DNA from: Enterococcus sp. CSURQ0835
GTDB taxonomy: Bacteria; Bacillota; Bacilli; Lactobacillales; Enterococcaceae
DNA length: 42,450 nucleotides
NCBI RefSeq assembly: GCF_902706605.1
Contig: NZ_CACSLH010000026.1
Location: 1 to 42,450 of the forward strand
Direction: 5' to 3'
Each line of letters opens with the position of its first letter. The stretch's first letter is position 1. Below the pieces are notes generated by a model. The model did no database searches. It was not told the origin of the DNA and worked only from the letters and a program-made list of their open reading frames with translations. Shown one piece after another: positions 31,516 to 40,119 of this stretch. The translations under genes were made by a program, and so were the position numbers.

Positions 31516-32025
31516 TTGATTAACAATGTTGTCTTAGTTGGCCGTTTAACCAAAGATCCTGATTTGCGATACACTTCCAATGGTACAGCGGTTGCGACGT
31601 TTACCTTAGCGGTTAATCGTAACTTTACCAATCAAAGTGGAAACCGTGAAGCAGATTTTATCAATTGCGTCATTTGGCGTAAATCAGCCGAAACGTTGGC
31701 AAATTATGCTCGCAAAGGAACTCTTTTAGGGGTAACTGGGCGGATTCAAACTCGGAATTATGAGAATCAACAAGGTCAACGTGTTTACGTGACTGAAGTG
31801 GTAGCGGATAATTTCCAATTGCTTGAATCGCGTAATGTAAGTGAACAGCGTCAACACAGTGAGAACAGCGGAGAGTCAAATTTCCAAAGCTCAAACAATT
31901 TCAACAACAACAACTTTGATCAATCTTCTCAGTCAGCAAAAAATACGATGCCTGACTTCGATCGAGATTCAGATCCATTCAGTGGGTCCTCAATCGACAT
32001 TTCAGATGATGATTTACCATTCTAA
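31516..32025 (+). CDS. ssb: Single-stranded DNA-binding protein
   Basis: This 169-residue SSB coats single-stranded DNA and recruits repair and replication proteins. The OB fold spans about 1-104 ([30 protein letters not shown]). A Q/N/S-rich disordered linker follows, and the tail is the conserved DDDLPF. The start is TTG at 31516, after AAAGGAG. It sits between rpsF and rpsR as usual. Confidence 0.98.
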   Translation: MINNVVLVGRLTKDPDLRYTSNGTAVATFTLAVNRNFTNQSGNREADFINCVIWRKSAETLANYARKGTLLGVTGRIQTRNYENQQGQRVYVTEVVADNFQLLESRNVSEQRQHSENSGESNFQSSNNFNNNNFDQSSQSAKNTMPDFDRDSDPFSGSSIDISDDDLPF

Positions 32026-32043
32026 TCTAGGAGGGAAAACGAA

Positions 32044-32277
32044 ATGGCACAACAAAGAAGAGGCCGCAAACGTCGTAAAGTCGACTATATTGCAGCAAAT
32101 CATATCGAATACATCGATTATAAAGATATCGAATTGTTAAAACGATTCATTTCAGAACGAGGCAAAATTTTACCTCGTCGTGTAACAGGTACTAGTGCTA
32201 AAAACCAACGTAAATTGACTGTTGCAGTCAAACGCGCTCGGATCATGGGCTTACTACCTTTCGTATCTGAAGAATAA
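32044..32277 (+). CDS. rpsR: 30S ribosomal protein S18
   Basis: This 77-residue basic protein pairs with S6 in the small subunit platform. It shows [20 protein letters not shown] and [18 protein letters not shown], the conserved S18 core. The ATG at 32044 follows AGGAGG. The operon ends at 32284-32322. Confidence 0.98.
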   Translation: MAQQRRGRKRRKVDYIAANHIEYIDYKDIELLKRFISERGKILPRRVTGTSAKNQRKLTVAVKRARIMGLLPFVSEE

Positions 32278-32283
32278 AATCAT

Positions 32284-32322
32284 AAAAGTAGATGGTCGAA
32301 CTTTCGATTATCTGCTTTTTTT
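32284..32322 (+). terminator. rpsR terminator
   Basis: AAAGTAGAT (32285-32293) pairs with ATCTGCTTT (32310-32318, one wobble), with an inner TCGA stem, followed by a T-run. Confidence 0.85.
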
Positions 32323-32485
32323 GTCGACTGATTTAATCAATCTCGATAGTTAAACAGTCGATCAAAAAAGCTGAAAACAAAATAACCTTCTCCTGCTTTA
32401 CTGATACAATCAAGTGAGATAAACAACAGATTCAATTGTCATCTAGGTGAGCCGTTAGCAGTGAGGGCTAATGAGGGGGAGCGTT

Positions 32486-32501
32486 TGTTTCACGTGAAAC
32501 A
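32486..32501. promoter_or_regulatory. parS site upstream of gdpP
   Basis: TGTTTCACGTGAAACA is the third exact parS, 1.0 kb from the one after rpsF and about 10.3 kb right of the dnaA start. Confidence 0.95.
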
Positions 32502-32562
32502 AGAATTAAATTCGCTTGCTAGGGCTGGGTATGCTAAAATTGCTTTAGCAGGAGGAAAATAA

Positions 32563-34527
32563 ATGAATAAGAAGATTAAACATCTGCTGCCAATCGTTTT
32601 GTTTTTTATTTTGTTGTTGGTACAACTAGCGGTTATTTTTATTATCCGGATTCATTTTATAACAGCATTAGTCGTCGCTGTGATTGATTGTTTGTTTTTA
32701 GCCCAAATGATCGTTCAGCGTCACCGGCTCCAGATCAGTAACCGGCATAAGATCCAACAAGCGTCACGGATCGCCGAACATTCATTAGAATTTGTTTCCG
32801 TCGATATGCCAGTTGGGGTGATCGTGTGGCAAGCTGATTTTAGCTTTGCGTGGACGAACCCTTACATCGCAGATCAAGTGGCGGATCTCCAACTGGAAGA
32901 TCAGCAAGACATGATCAATGAATTGATCCAGCGAGCAGGAAAGAACAAATCGATTTATCGGATCGGCGATGTCTTATATCAGTTTCAATTGAATTTAGAA
33001 AAGCAAATCGTTTATTTTATCGATATTACAAAAGAGATCGAATTAGATGAAAAAGAACAGCAACAACAGACGGTAATCGGTTTTGTTTCCGTTGATAATT
33101 ATGATGATGCCATCGACCGGCGCGATGATAAAGAGATCTCTTATTTAAATTCGTTTATCACGACCATTATTTCTGACTGGATGGATTCTTATCATGTCTT
33201 TTACAAACGGATCAATGCGGAACGCTTTTTCTTCTTTGCTCGTCATGAAGATTTGGAAAAGATGATCCAGTATAAGTTTGATTTGTTGGAGCAGATCCGA
33301 ACCGCAGCGGAAAAAGAAAATATCCCAATCACGATCAGTATGGGGATCGGCTATGGGGATCAAGCATTAGAACTAGTCGGTGAGACCGCGCAAAATAATC
33401 TAGACCTTGCCTTGATTCGTGGTGGTGACCAAGTGGTGGTCAAAGATGCTCGTGAAAAGGCCAAACCAGTTTTTTACGGCGGAAACTCAGCTAGTACCGT
33501 CAAGCGGACACGGGTGCGTTCACGTGCGATGTCTACCGCTTTAAAAAAAGCGTTTAAAGAGACCGGCGATGTGTATATCATGGGGCATCGTTTTCCAGAT
33601 ATGGATGCGATTGGTTCAGCATTCGGCGTCGCTTGTTTAGCGCGTTTTCATGAAAAAAAAGCGTATGTAGTCATTAATGAACAAGAGACGATTCCTGATG
33701 TAGATCGCTGCTTAGCGGTGATCCACAAAGATGAAGAGTTAAAAGATTTATTAATCTCGCCAGAAGTTGCCATCAAGCAACTGCAGCCGAATGATCTATT
33801 AGTGATGGTGGATTATCATCGGCCGTCACTTTCGATCTCCCAAGCATTATATGATCAATTTGATAATATCGTGATCATCGATCATCATCGTCGCGGGGAA
33901 GAATTTCCGACTAAACCGTTACTGACGTATATCGAATCCTCGGCTTCCTCAGCTTCTGAATTAGTGAGTGAGTTGATCCAATTTGAAAGCAATAGTCGTC
34001 AGAAGATGACGAAAATGGTAGCTACATTATTGTTAGCGGGGACCACGGTCGATACGAAAAACTTTGCTGTTCGGACTACGGCGCGGACATTTGATGTCGC
34101 AAGTTATTTAAAAACTTGTGGGGCGGATGCTTCTTTAGTACAATACTTATTGAGTACTGATATCCAGTCGTATTTAGAGATCAGCAAGCTGGTAGGCGAA
34201 AGTGAATATATTTCTAAAGATATCGTCATCGCAAGCGGCAGTGATGAAAAAGAATATGATAGCGTGACCGCCGCGAAAACAGCTGACACCTTGCTTTCAA
34301 TGGTGGATATCAATGCAGCTTTTGTGATCATCAAGCGTAATGATGGTGTGATTGCTATCAGTGCCCGCAGTTCGGGAAAGATCAATGTCCAAACGATCAT
34401 GGAAGCATTAGGCGGTGGCGGGCATTTTACGAATGCAGCTGTTCAGCTGAAAGATCTAACAATCGCACAAGCGCGCCAAAAATTGCTTGCCGCGATCCAT
34501 AATCAATTGTCGGAAGGAGTCAATTAA
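32563..34527 (+). CDS. gdpP: Cyclic-di-AMP phosphodiesterase GdpP
   Basis: GdpP degrades c-di-AMP, which controls potassium uptake, osmotic balance and beta-lactam tolerance. The 654-residue protein has two transmembrane helices (about 9-30 and 34-52), a PAS-like domain (75-155), a degenerate GGDEF domain (170-300) and a DHH/DHHA1 phosphodiesterase. Metal ligands are visible: H342, D346 and D348 in GHRFPDMD, D418 in VDYH, and DHH at 440-442. The GGGGH motif near the end belongs to DHHA1. The ATG at 32563 follows AGGAGG. rplI begins 1 nt after the stop, so the two are coupled. All catalytic motifs look intact. Confidence 0.96.
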   Translation: MNKKIKHLLPIVLFFILLLVQLAVIFIIRIHFITALVVAVIDCLFLAQMIVQRHRLQISNRHKIQQASRIAEHSLEFVSVDMPVGVIVWQADFSFAWTNPYIADQVADLQLEDQQDMINELIQRAGKNKSIYRIGDVLYQFQLNLEKQIVYFIDITKEIELDEKEQQQQTVIGFVSVDNYDDAIDRRDDKEISYLNSFITTIISDWMDSYHVFYKRINAERFFFFARHEDLEKMIQYKFDLLEQIRTAAEKENIPITISMGIGYGDQALELVGETAQNNLDLALIRGGDQVVVKDAREKAKPVFYGGNSASTVKRTRVRSRAMSTALKKAFKETGDVYIMGHRFPDMDAIGSAFGVACLARFHEKKAYVVINEQETIPDVDRCLAVIHKDEELKDLLISPEVAIKQLQPNDLLVMVDYHRPSLSISQALYDQFDNIVIIDHHRRGEEFPTKPLLTYIESSASSASELVSELIQFESNSRQKMTKMVATLLLAGTTVDTKNFAVRTTARTFDVASYLKTCGADASLVQYLLSTDIQSYLEISKLVGESEYISKDIVIASGSDEKEYDSVTAAKTADTLLSMVDINAAFVIIKRNDGVIAISARSSGKINVQTIMEALGGGGHFTNAAVQLKDLTIAQARQKLLAAIHNQLSEGVN

Positions 34528-34528
34528 A

Positions 34529-34981
34529 ATGAAAGTTATTTTTTTACAAGATGTTAAAGGTAAAGGTAAAAAAGGGGACGTCAAAGAAGTTCCAACTGGT
34601 TATGCGCAAAATTATTTGTTAAAAAATAATTTTGCTAAAGAGGCTAATAAAGGAAGCATCTCAGAACTCCAAGCTCAAAAAAAAGCTCAGGCTAAAAAAG
34701 AAGCTGAAATTTTAGCTGAAGCCAAAGAACTAAAAACATTTTTGGAAAAAGAAGAAACAGTCGTGGAATTAAAAGCCAAAGCAGGTGAAGATGGTCGTTT
34801 GTTTGGTTCAATCCCTTCTAAACAGATCGCAGAAGGATTAAAGAAACAATACGATTTGAAGTTAGATAAACGTAAAATTGAGTTAGCCAATCCGATCCGT
34901 TCGATGGGGTATACGAAAGTGCCCGTTAAGTTGCATCCGGAAGTTATCGCGACGATCAAAGTCCACGTTAGTGAAGAATAG
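34529..34981 (+). CDS. rplI: 50S ribosomal protein L9
   Basis: L9 binds domain V of 23S rRNA and helps hold the reading frame. The 150-residue protein has the N-terminal RNA-binding domain ([20 protein letters not shown]), a long central helix (about 40-75) and a C-terminal domain ([16 protein letters not shown]). I chose the ATG at 34529, after GGAAGGAG at 34512-34519; an in-frame start upstream would lie inside gdpP. It ends at the 12-bp hairpin at 34985-35012. Confidence 0.98.
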   Translation: MKVIFLQDVKGKGKKGDVKEVPTGYAQNYLLKNNFAKEANKGSISELQAQKKAQAKKEAEILAEAKELKTFLEKEETVVELKAKAGEDGRLFGSIPSKQIAEGLKKQYDLKLDKRKIELANPIRSMGYTKVPVKLHPEVIATIKVHVSEE

Positions 34982-34984
34982 ATT

Positions 34985-35018
34985 AAAGGCTGAGGCAAAT
35001 GCCTCGGCCTTTATTGTA
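34985..35018 (+). terminator. rplI terminator
   Basis: AAAGGCTGAGGC (34985-34996) pairs with GCCTCGGCCTTT (35001-35012, one wobble), followed by a T-rich tail that runs into the dnaB promoter. Confidence 0.88.
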
Positions 35019-35042
35019 TTTTGGTTCGGGATTTTGTAAAAT
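35014..35042 (+). promoter_or_regulatory. dnaB promoter
   Basis: TTGTAT (35014-35019) and TAAAAT (35037-35042) are 17 nt apart. The -35 overlaps the T-tail of the rplI terminator. Confidence 0.6.
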
Positions 35043-35071
35043 AAGTGGACGGAAAAGGAGCGAGAGCCAGC

Positions 35072-36433
35072 ATGAATGAACTATTACAAGATCGAGTGCC
35101 GCCGCAAAATATCGAAGCAGAACAATCGACGTTAGGCGCCATTTTGTTAGATGTCGACGCGTTGATCACTGCCCGAGAATACATAGAACCGCAAGACTTT
35201 TATCGCCGTAGCCACCAAGTGATCTTTCAAGCGATGATTTATTTGAATGATCGCAACGAAGCCATTGATGTGGTAACGGTCAAAGAGCAGCTGGAGCAAG
35301 ATAATCTATTAGAAGACGCCGGTGGCTTGAGTTATTTGTCTGAACTAGCTATAACTGTTCCGACTGCTGCAAATGTCTCGTATTATGCGAAGATCGTAGA
35401 AGAAAAAGCCTTGCTGCGGAATTTGATCCAAACTGCTACCAATATCGTCACTACCGGTTATGAGCAAGACGGTGACGTTGAGAGCATTTTAGATACGGCT
35501 GAACGTGAGATCATGGAAGTCTCAGAAAAACGTAACAAGAGCGGTTTTTTGGCCATTAGTGATGTCTTGAATACCGCGATTGAAAATATCGATCAGCTGG
35601 CACGCAACAATGAGGCGATCACCGGTTTACCCACGGGCTATGTCGCGTTGGATAAAATGACAGCTGGCTTGCAAGCTGAAGAGTTGATCATTTTAGCTGC
35701 GCGGCCCGCTGTCGGAAAAACGGCATTTGCTTTAAATATCGCGCAAAATGTCGGGACAAAAACGGATAAATCCGTTGCCATTTTCAGTTTAGAGATGGGG
35801 GCGGAATCTCTAGTCAATCGAATGCTGTGTGCAGAAGGTTCGATCGAAGCGAGTCATTTGCGAACCGGTCAGCTATCGGAAGAAGAATGGCAAAATCTGA
35901 TCGTGGCCATGGGGAGTTTGTCGCGAGCAAATATTTTTATTGATGATACACCAGGGATCAAAGTTTCAGAGATTCGAGCGAAATGTCATAAATTAGCCAA
36001 AGAAAAAGGCAATCTCGGCTTGATTTTGATCGATTATTTGCAATTGATCGAAGGGACTGGTCGTGAGAATCGGCAACAAGAAGTGTCTGAGATCTCGCGC
36101 CAACTAAAAAAATTAGCCAAAGAGTTAAAAGTTCCGATCATCGCGTTATCTCAACTTTCGCGGGGCGTGGAGCAACGGCAAGATAAACGACCGGTTTTAA
36201 GTGATATTCGGGAATCAGGTTCGATCGAACAAGATGCCGATATCGTAGCGTTTTTGTATCGCGATGATTATTATGAACGTGAAGGCGAAGAAGAGGAAGA
36301 GTCAGCTTCTAATCGGAACGTGATCGAAGTCATCATCGAAAAAAACCGAAGCGGTGCCCGAGGAACGGTCGAATTGTTGTTCATCAAAGAATACAACAAA
36401 TTTTCTTCTTTGACACCACGGGATGAATTTTAA
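35072..36433 (+). CDS. dnaB: Replicative DNA helicase
   Basis: This hexameric 5'-3' helicase unwinds the replication fork; it is called DnaC in Bacillus. The 453-residue protein has the N-terminal DnaB domain with PPQNIEAEQSTLGAILLD, a linker helix and a RecA-like domain with Walker A ARPAVGKTAFAL, Walker B LILIDYLQLI and the QLSRGVEQR motif. I chose the ATG at 35072, 10 nt after AAAGGAG; the upstream in-frame GTG lies almost at the transcription start. No intein is present. It has its own promoter and terminator, apart from rplI. Confidence 0.97.
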   Translation: MNELLQDRVPPQNIEAEQSTLGAILLDVDALITAREYIEPQDFYRRSHQVIFQAMIYLNDRNEAIDVVTVKEQLEQDNLLEDAGGLSYLSELAITVPTAANVSYYAKIVEEKALLRNLIQTATNIVTTGYEQDGDVESILDTAEREIMEVSEKRNKSGFLAISDVLNTAIENIDQLARNNEAITGLPTGYVALDKMTAGLQAEELIILAARPAVGKTAFALNIAQNVGTKTDKSVAIFSLEMGAESLVNRMLCAEGSIEASHLRTGQLSEEEWQNLIVAMGSLSRANIFIDDTPGIKVSEIRAKCHKLAKEKGNLGLILIDYLQLIEGTGRENRQQEVSEISRQLKKLAKELKVPIIALSQLSRGVEQRQDKRPVLSDIRESGSIEQDADIVAFLYRDDYYEREGEEEEESASNRNVIEVIIEKNRSGARGTVELLFIKEYNKFSSLTPRDEF

Positions 36434-36459
36434 AGAGAGTTTTCGGCTCTCTTTTTTAT
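36432..36459 (+). terminator. dnaB terminator
   Basis: AAAGAGAG (36432-36439) pairs with CTCTCTTT (36447-36454), followed by a T-run. Confidence 0.85.
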
Positions 36460-36535
36460 TTTGCACCTTTTTTAAAATAATGTTCGTGATCTGCTGTGAT
36501 TTCGATAAAAATAATTATGATTATTCGAATTTCAT

Positions 36536-36564
36536 TTGAAAGCAGCCCACGGACCTGATACAAT
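36536..36564 (+). promoter_or_regulatory. purA promoter
   Basis: TTGAAA (36536-36541) and TACAAT (36559-36564) are 17 nt apart, with TG one base before the -10. Confidence 0.7.
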
Positions 36565-36604
36565 GGTTCAGGATTATAAATAATAAATTAAACGAGGTGT
36601 TCAG

Positions 36605-37897
36605 ATGTCATCTGTAGTAGTGGTAGGTACCCAGTGGGGCGATGAAGGAAAAGGAAAGATTACCGACTTCCTCAGTGAAAATGCTGAAGTGATCGCACGC
36701 TATCAAGGTGGAGACAATGCCGGGCATACGATCAAGTTTGATGATGTGACGTACAAATTACACTTGATTCCTTCAGGGATTTTTTACAAAGATAAAATCA
36801 GTGTGATCGGAAATGGTGTCGTGGTCAATCCGAAGTCTTTAGTCAATGAATTGGCTTACCTTCACGAAAAAGGCGTTGCCACTGATAATTTACGGATCTC
36901 TGATCGCGCGCATGTGATCTTGCCGTATCACATCAAATTAGACCAATTGCAAGAAGATGCGAAAGGTGAAAATAAAATCGGAACGACGATCAAAGGCATC
37001 GGACCAGCTTATATGGATAAGGCGGCTCGAGTTGGGATTCGGATCGCGGATCTATTGGATAAAGAGATTTTTGAAGAGCGCTTGAAGATCAATTTAGCCG
37101 ATAAAAACCGTCAATTTACGAAAATGTATGACAGTGAACCGTTGAATTTTGCGGATATTTTTGAAGAATACTATGCCTATGGTCAAGAGATCAAACAATA
37201 CGTGACGGATACTTCCGTTATTTTGAATGATGCATTAGATGAAGGCAAACGAGTTTTATTTGAAGGAGCGCAAGGTGTCATGTTAGATATCGACCAAGGG
37301 ACTTATCCGTTTGTGACTTCTTCTAATCCAGTCGCTGGCGGTGTTACGATTGGTAGTGGCGTGGGACCTTCTAAGATCAATAAAGTCGTTGGTGTTTGTA
37401 AAGCCTATACTTCACGTGTTGGTGATGGTCCTTTCCCAACTGAACTATTTGACGAAGTTGGAGATCAAATTCGAGAAGTCGGTCATGAATATGGAACGAC
37501 TACCGGCCGGCCGCGTCGGGTTGGTTGGTTTGATTCAGTCGTGATGCGCCATTCAAAACGCGTGTCAGGAATCACGAATCTATCTTTGAATTCCATCGAT
37601 GTGTTAAGTGGCTTGCAGACGGTTAAGATCTGTACCGCGTATGAATTAGATGGGGAACTGATCTATCATTATCCAGCTAGCTTGAAAGAGTTGAATCGTT
37701 GCAAACCAGTCTATGAAGAACTTCCTGGCTGGCAAGAAGACATCACCGGTTGTAAAACATTAGCCGACTTACCGGAAAATGCGCGGAATTATGTTCGTCG
37801 CGTTTCTGAATTAGTCGGTGTCCGGATCTCAACTTTTTCAGTTGGACCAGATCGGACTCAAACGAATATTTTGGAAAGTGTTTGGGCCCAGATCTAA
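36605..37897 (+). CDS. purA: Adenylosuccinate synthetase
   Basis: PurA joins aspartate to IMP using GTP, the first step to AMP. Together with guaB in this window it marks both branches from IMP. The 430-residue protein has the GTP loop GDEGKGK near 13-19, the GGDNAGHT segment, [11 protein letters not shown], and STSNPV-like TSSNPVAGG. The ATG at 36605 follows GAGGTG. It stands alone between its promoter and the terminator at 37912-37946. Confidence 0.98.
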   Translation: MSSVVVVGTQWGDEGKGKITDFLSENAEVIARYQGGDNAGHTIKFDDVTYKLHLIPSGIFYKDKISVIGNGVVVNPKSLVNELAYLHEKGVATDNLRISDRAHVILPYHIKLDQLQEDAKGENKIGTTIKGIGPAYMDKAARVGIRIADLLDKEIFEERLKINLADKNRQFTKMYDSEPLNFADIFEEYYAYGQEIKQYVTDTSVILNDALDEGKRVLFEGAQGVMLDIDQGTYPFVTSSNPVAGGVTIGSGVGPSKINKVVGVCKAYTSRVGDGPFPTELFDEVGDQIREVGHEYGTTTGRPRRVGWFDSVVMRHSKRVSGITNLSLNSIDVLSGLQTVKICTAYELDGELIYHYPASLKELNRCKPVYEELPGWQEDITGCKTLADLPENARNYVRRVSELVGVRISTFSVGPDRTQTNILESVWAQI

Positions 37898-37911
37898 ACA
37901 ATCACAAAGAG

Positions 37912-37946
37912 CGTTGAACAGAAAAAGTGCTGTTCAACGTTTTTTT
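37912..37946 (+). terminator. purA terminator
   Basis: CGTTGAACAG (37912-37921) pairs perfectly with CTGTTCAACG (37930-37939), followed by seven Ts. Confidence 0.92.
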
Positions 37947-38083
37947 GTAGCATACCCCAATAAATAGGGTAGTGTCAGTTCTAAAATTGCGGAGTTTGTC
38001 CAGCTTTTCTAGTCAAAGGTGACGACAATTGTGACATTATCGAGTAAAATAGAAGAGAAATGGGAGAGCTTGGAGGGTAAAAA

Positions 38084-38950
38084 ATGTATCAGATTTTAAC
38101 GGATTCATGTTGTGATATTCCGTATCAAGTCTTAAAAGAAAACCAGGTCGATTTTATTTCGATGCATGTCGATGTGGCCGGAAAAGAATTGGTCGATGAT
38201 TTAGGTAAAGATTTTGTGATCGATGATTTTTATGAAGAGATCAAACAAGGTGCGATGCCAACGACTTCACAAGTCAATGTTGGACGCTATGTCGAATTTT
38301 TCAAACAATATGCGAGTCAACAAGTACCAGTGCTATATATTTGTTTTTCATCAGGTTTGAGCGGCTCTTATCAAAGTGCGATCCAAGCTGTTGAACTTGT
38401 GAAAGAAGAGCTACCGGAAGCCCAGATCCACGTCTTTGATTCACTGGCAGCTAGTGGCGGCGAAGGGCTGATGGTTTATGAAGCGGCTAAACGCCAACAA
38501 GCTGGAATGAGTCTAGCCGATCAATTGACTTGGCTAGAAGAAAATCGCCTGACCTATCAACATTGGGTGACAGTTGATGATTTGAATCATTTGCAGCGCG
38601 GCGGTCGAATCTCGAAAACGAGCGCTGTTTTAGGTGGTTTAATGAACATCAAACCAATCATTTACGTTGATCCAGCGGGGAAATTAGAAGTGACGGAAAA
38701 AGTTCGCGGGCGCAAAAAAGCGTTGCAGCTCTTAGCAGATCGGATTGTAACCGCGACGCAAGAACCTAGTGAACAATCGATTTTCATTACGAATAGTGCA
38801 GCTAAAGCAGAAGCTGAGGAATTAAAGACATTGATCGAACAAAAGATCCAACCAAAAGAGATCCGGATCTTCCCCTTAGGACCTACGATTGCCAGTCATA
38901 CTGGGTTAGGGTGTGTGGCAGTCTTTACGCGTGGAAAGCGGCGGGATTAA
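38084..38950 (+). CDS. DegV-family fatty-acid-binding protein (FakB type)
   Basis: DegV proteins bind a fatty acid and, with the kinase FakA, present it for phosphorylation and entry into phospholipid synthesis. The 288-residue protein shows the family motifs: TDSCCDIP at 7-14, TTSQVNVG near 65, SSGLSGSYQSA near 93, and RGGRISKT in the second half. The ATG at 38084 follows TTGGAGGG. Firmicutes carry several FakB paralogues with different acyl preference; which one this is cannot be told. It is closed by a terminator shared with the convergent LysR gene. Confidence 0.9.
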   Translation: MYQILTDSCCDIPYQVLKENQVDFISMHVDVAGKELVDDLGKDFVIDDFYEEIKQGAMPTTSQVNVGRYVEFFKQYASQQVPVLYICFSSGLSGSYQSAIQAVELVKEELPEAQIHVFDSLAASGGEGLMVYEAAKRQQAGMSLADQLTWLEENRLTYQHWVTVDDLNHLQRGGRISKTSAVLGGLMNIKPIIYVDPAGKLEVTEKVRGRKKALQLLADRIVTATQEPSEQSIFITNSAAKAEAEELKTLIEQKIQPKEIRIFPLGPTIASHTGLGCVAVFTRGKRRD

Positions 38951-38990
38951 AAATAAGGTTGAGCTGTTCCAGGCTCAACCTTATTTTTTT
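38951..38990. terminator. Bidirectional terminator, DegV / LysR genes
   Basis: AAATAAGGTTGAGC (38951-38964) pairs perfectly with GCTCAACCTTATTT (38973-38986), followed by a T-run. The right arm overlaps the last codons of the LysR gene. Confidence 0.9.
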
Positions 38991-39868
38991 TGCGATAGTT
39001 GTCGGATCAACTGACTGATTTTTTTGCGGTAGACAGAATCTAAAACTTGTTGGCGCTGCACTAATGAGATCAAAAAACTGACTTGTGGTGAATCTTCAAT
39101 CGGTAATGTCACGAGATGATCATCGGGATTGATTGCCAGTTCAGCTAAAAAACCGATCCCGACGTTTTCTTTGATCATCCCTTTTAAAATATTCAAATCA
39201 TTGTTTTGATAGATGATCTTAGGTGTAAAATGTGCTTGTTGCGCAAAATTTTGAAAAGCAGCAGGATGCACATAATGTTCATTTAACAAGACGAATTGCT
39301 CCGCTTGTAATTCATTAAAAGCCACACTTTTACGGCTGGCAAGCGGATGATCAGGACTCGTTACGATCATGAAGCGTTTTTCCACCAATAGCTCACTGAT
39401 CAAAGAATCATCACGAATCGGTTCCGTGGAGCCTAAGAGTGCTAGATCGATCTTTCCGCGTCGTAACAGGGTAAATAAATCCCGTGATCCGCCATCTACT
39501 AAATGGATATGGCTCATCAGGTCGTGCTTGAATAAATAAGCGGACAGTTTCGGGAAATAATAATTTCCGATGATTGGCGGCAAGCCAAATTCGATCGTTT
39601 CTTCTTTCAGCCTTCCGATCTCAGCTTTTGCAATCTGAAGTTCATTGAGAAGTGCTTTGCTGTGCAGATTTAAAATTTTGCCCGCTGGTGTGATGATGAC
39701 CGCTTTATGGGAACGATCGCGGTAGATCAATTCGGCACCAAATTCAGTTTCTAAACGTTTGATGGCATACGTCACAGTTGGCTGACTGACGTGAAAAGCT
39801 TGAGCGACTTTTGTAAAACTTTTTTCCTGGACTAACCGTTGAAAATATTCGAGATCGCGTACATTCAT
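38981..39868 (-). CDS. LysR-family transcription regulator
   Basis: This 295-residue protein has an N-terminal winged helix-turn-helix (1-60; FTKVAQAFHVSQPTVTYAIKRLE) and a C-terminal periplasmic-binding-like effector domain. I chose the ATG at 39868, with AGGAGG upstream; a longer frame would start beyond a DnaA-box pair. No divergent partner gene is adjacent (the next gene upstream runs in the same direction), so the target and effector cannot be guessed from context. The sequence resembles the CitR/MleR-like group of Lactobacillales only in general terms. Confidence 0.9.
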   Translation of the reverse strand: MNVRDLEYFQRLVQEKSFTKVAQAFHVSQPTVTYAIKRLETEFGAELIYRDRSHKAVIITPAGKILNLHSKALLNELQIAKAEIGRLKEETIEFGLPPIIGNYYFPKLSAYLFKHDLMSHIHLVDGGSRDLFTLLRRGKIDLALLGSTEPIRDDSLISELLVEKRFMIVTSPDHPLASRKSVAFNELQAEQFVLLNEHYVHPAAFQNFAQQAHFTPKIIYQNNDLNILKGMIKENVGIGFLAELAINPDDHLVTLPIEDSPQVSFLISLVQRQQVLDSVYRKKISQLIRQLSQKK

Positions 39869-39883
39869 CAAAAGATCCTCCTG

Positions 39884-39901
39884 TTTTCCACTTGTGGATA
39901 A
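39884..39901. promoter_or_regulatory. DnaA box pair in the lysR leader
   Basis: A perfect TGTGGATAA (39893-39901, reverse of TTATCCACA) abuts TTTTCCACT (39884-39892) in inverted orientation. It is the only exact TTATCCACA I found in the window, and lies 17 kb from oriC. Confidence 0.6.
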
Positions 39902-40011
39902 AACTGATTTAATCAAGCAACTAAGTCAGTGAATAGCAGTACTTTATCATATAAAAAATAATTATCCTACTTAAATGACTCATCTAGTCAGCTAGGAAGT
40001 CACCGCAAATA

Positions 40012-40046
40012 AAAAAATCGATCCGCAGTCAGCAGATCGATTTTTT
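40012..40046 (-). terminator. ABC-F gene terminator
   Basis: AAAAAATCGATC (40012-40023) and GATCGATTTTTT (40035-40046) form a perfect 12-bp stem about 75 nt downstream of the ABC-F stop. The structure is symmetric. Confidence 0.85.
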
Positions 40047-40119
40047 AGTTTACGCTTAAAATTCACGTCGCAGTTCGCTAGTTGAGATAGAAACGAGAGT
40101 ATTTAACTAGAGGCGTGGT

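Noticed and set aside
36511-36530. Possible PurR box (TTCGAA) upstream of purA
   Set aside because: A 6-bp palindrome in an AT-rich stretch is weak evidence; the second box and spacing expected for PurR were not found.
38018-38050. GTGAC repeats and an ACAATTGT palindrome before the DegV gene
   Set aside because: Repeats are short and match no operator I know; the promoter there is also unclear.
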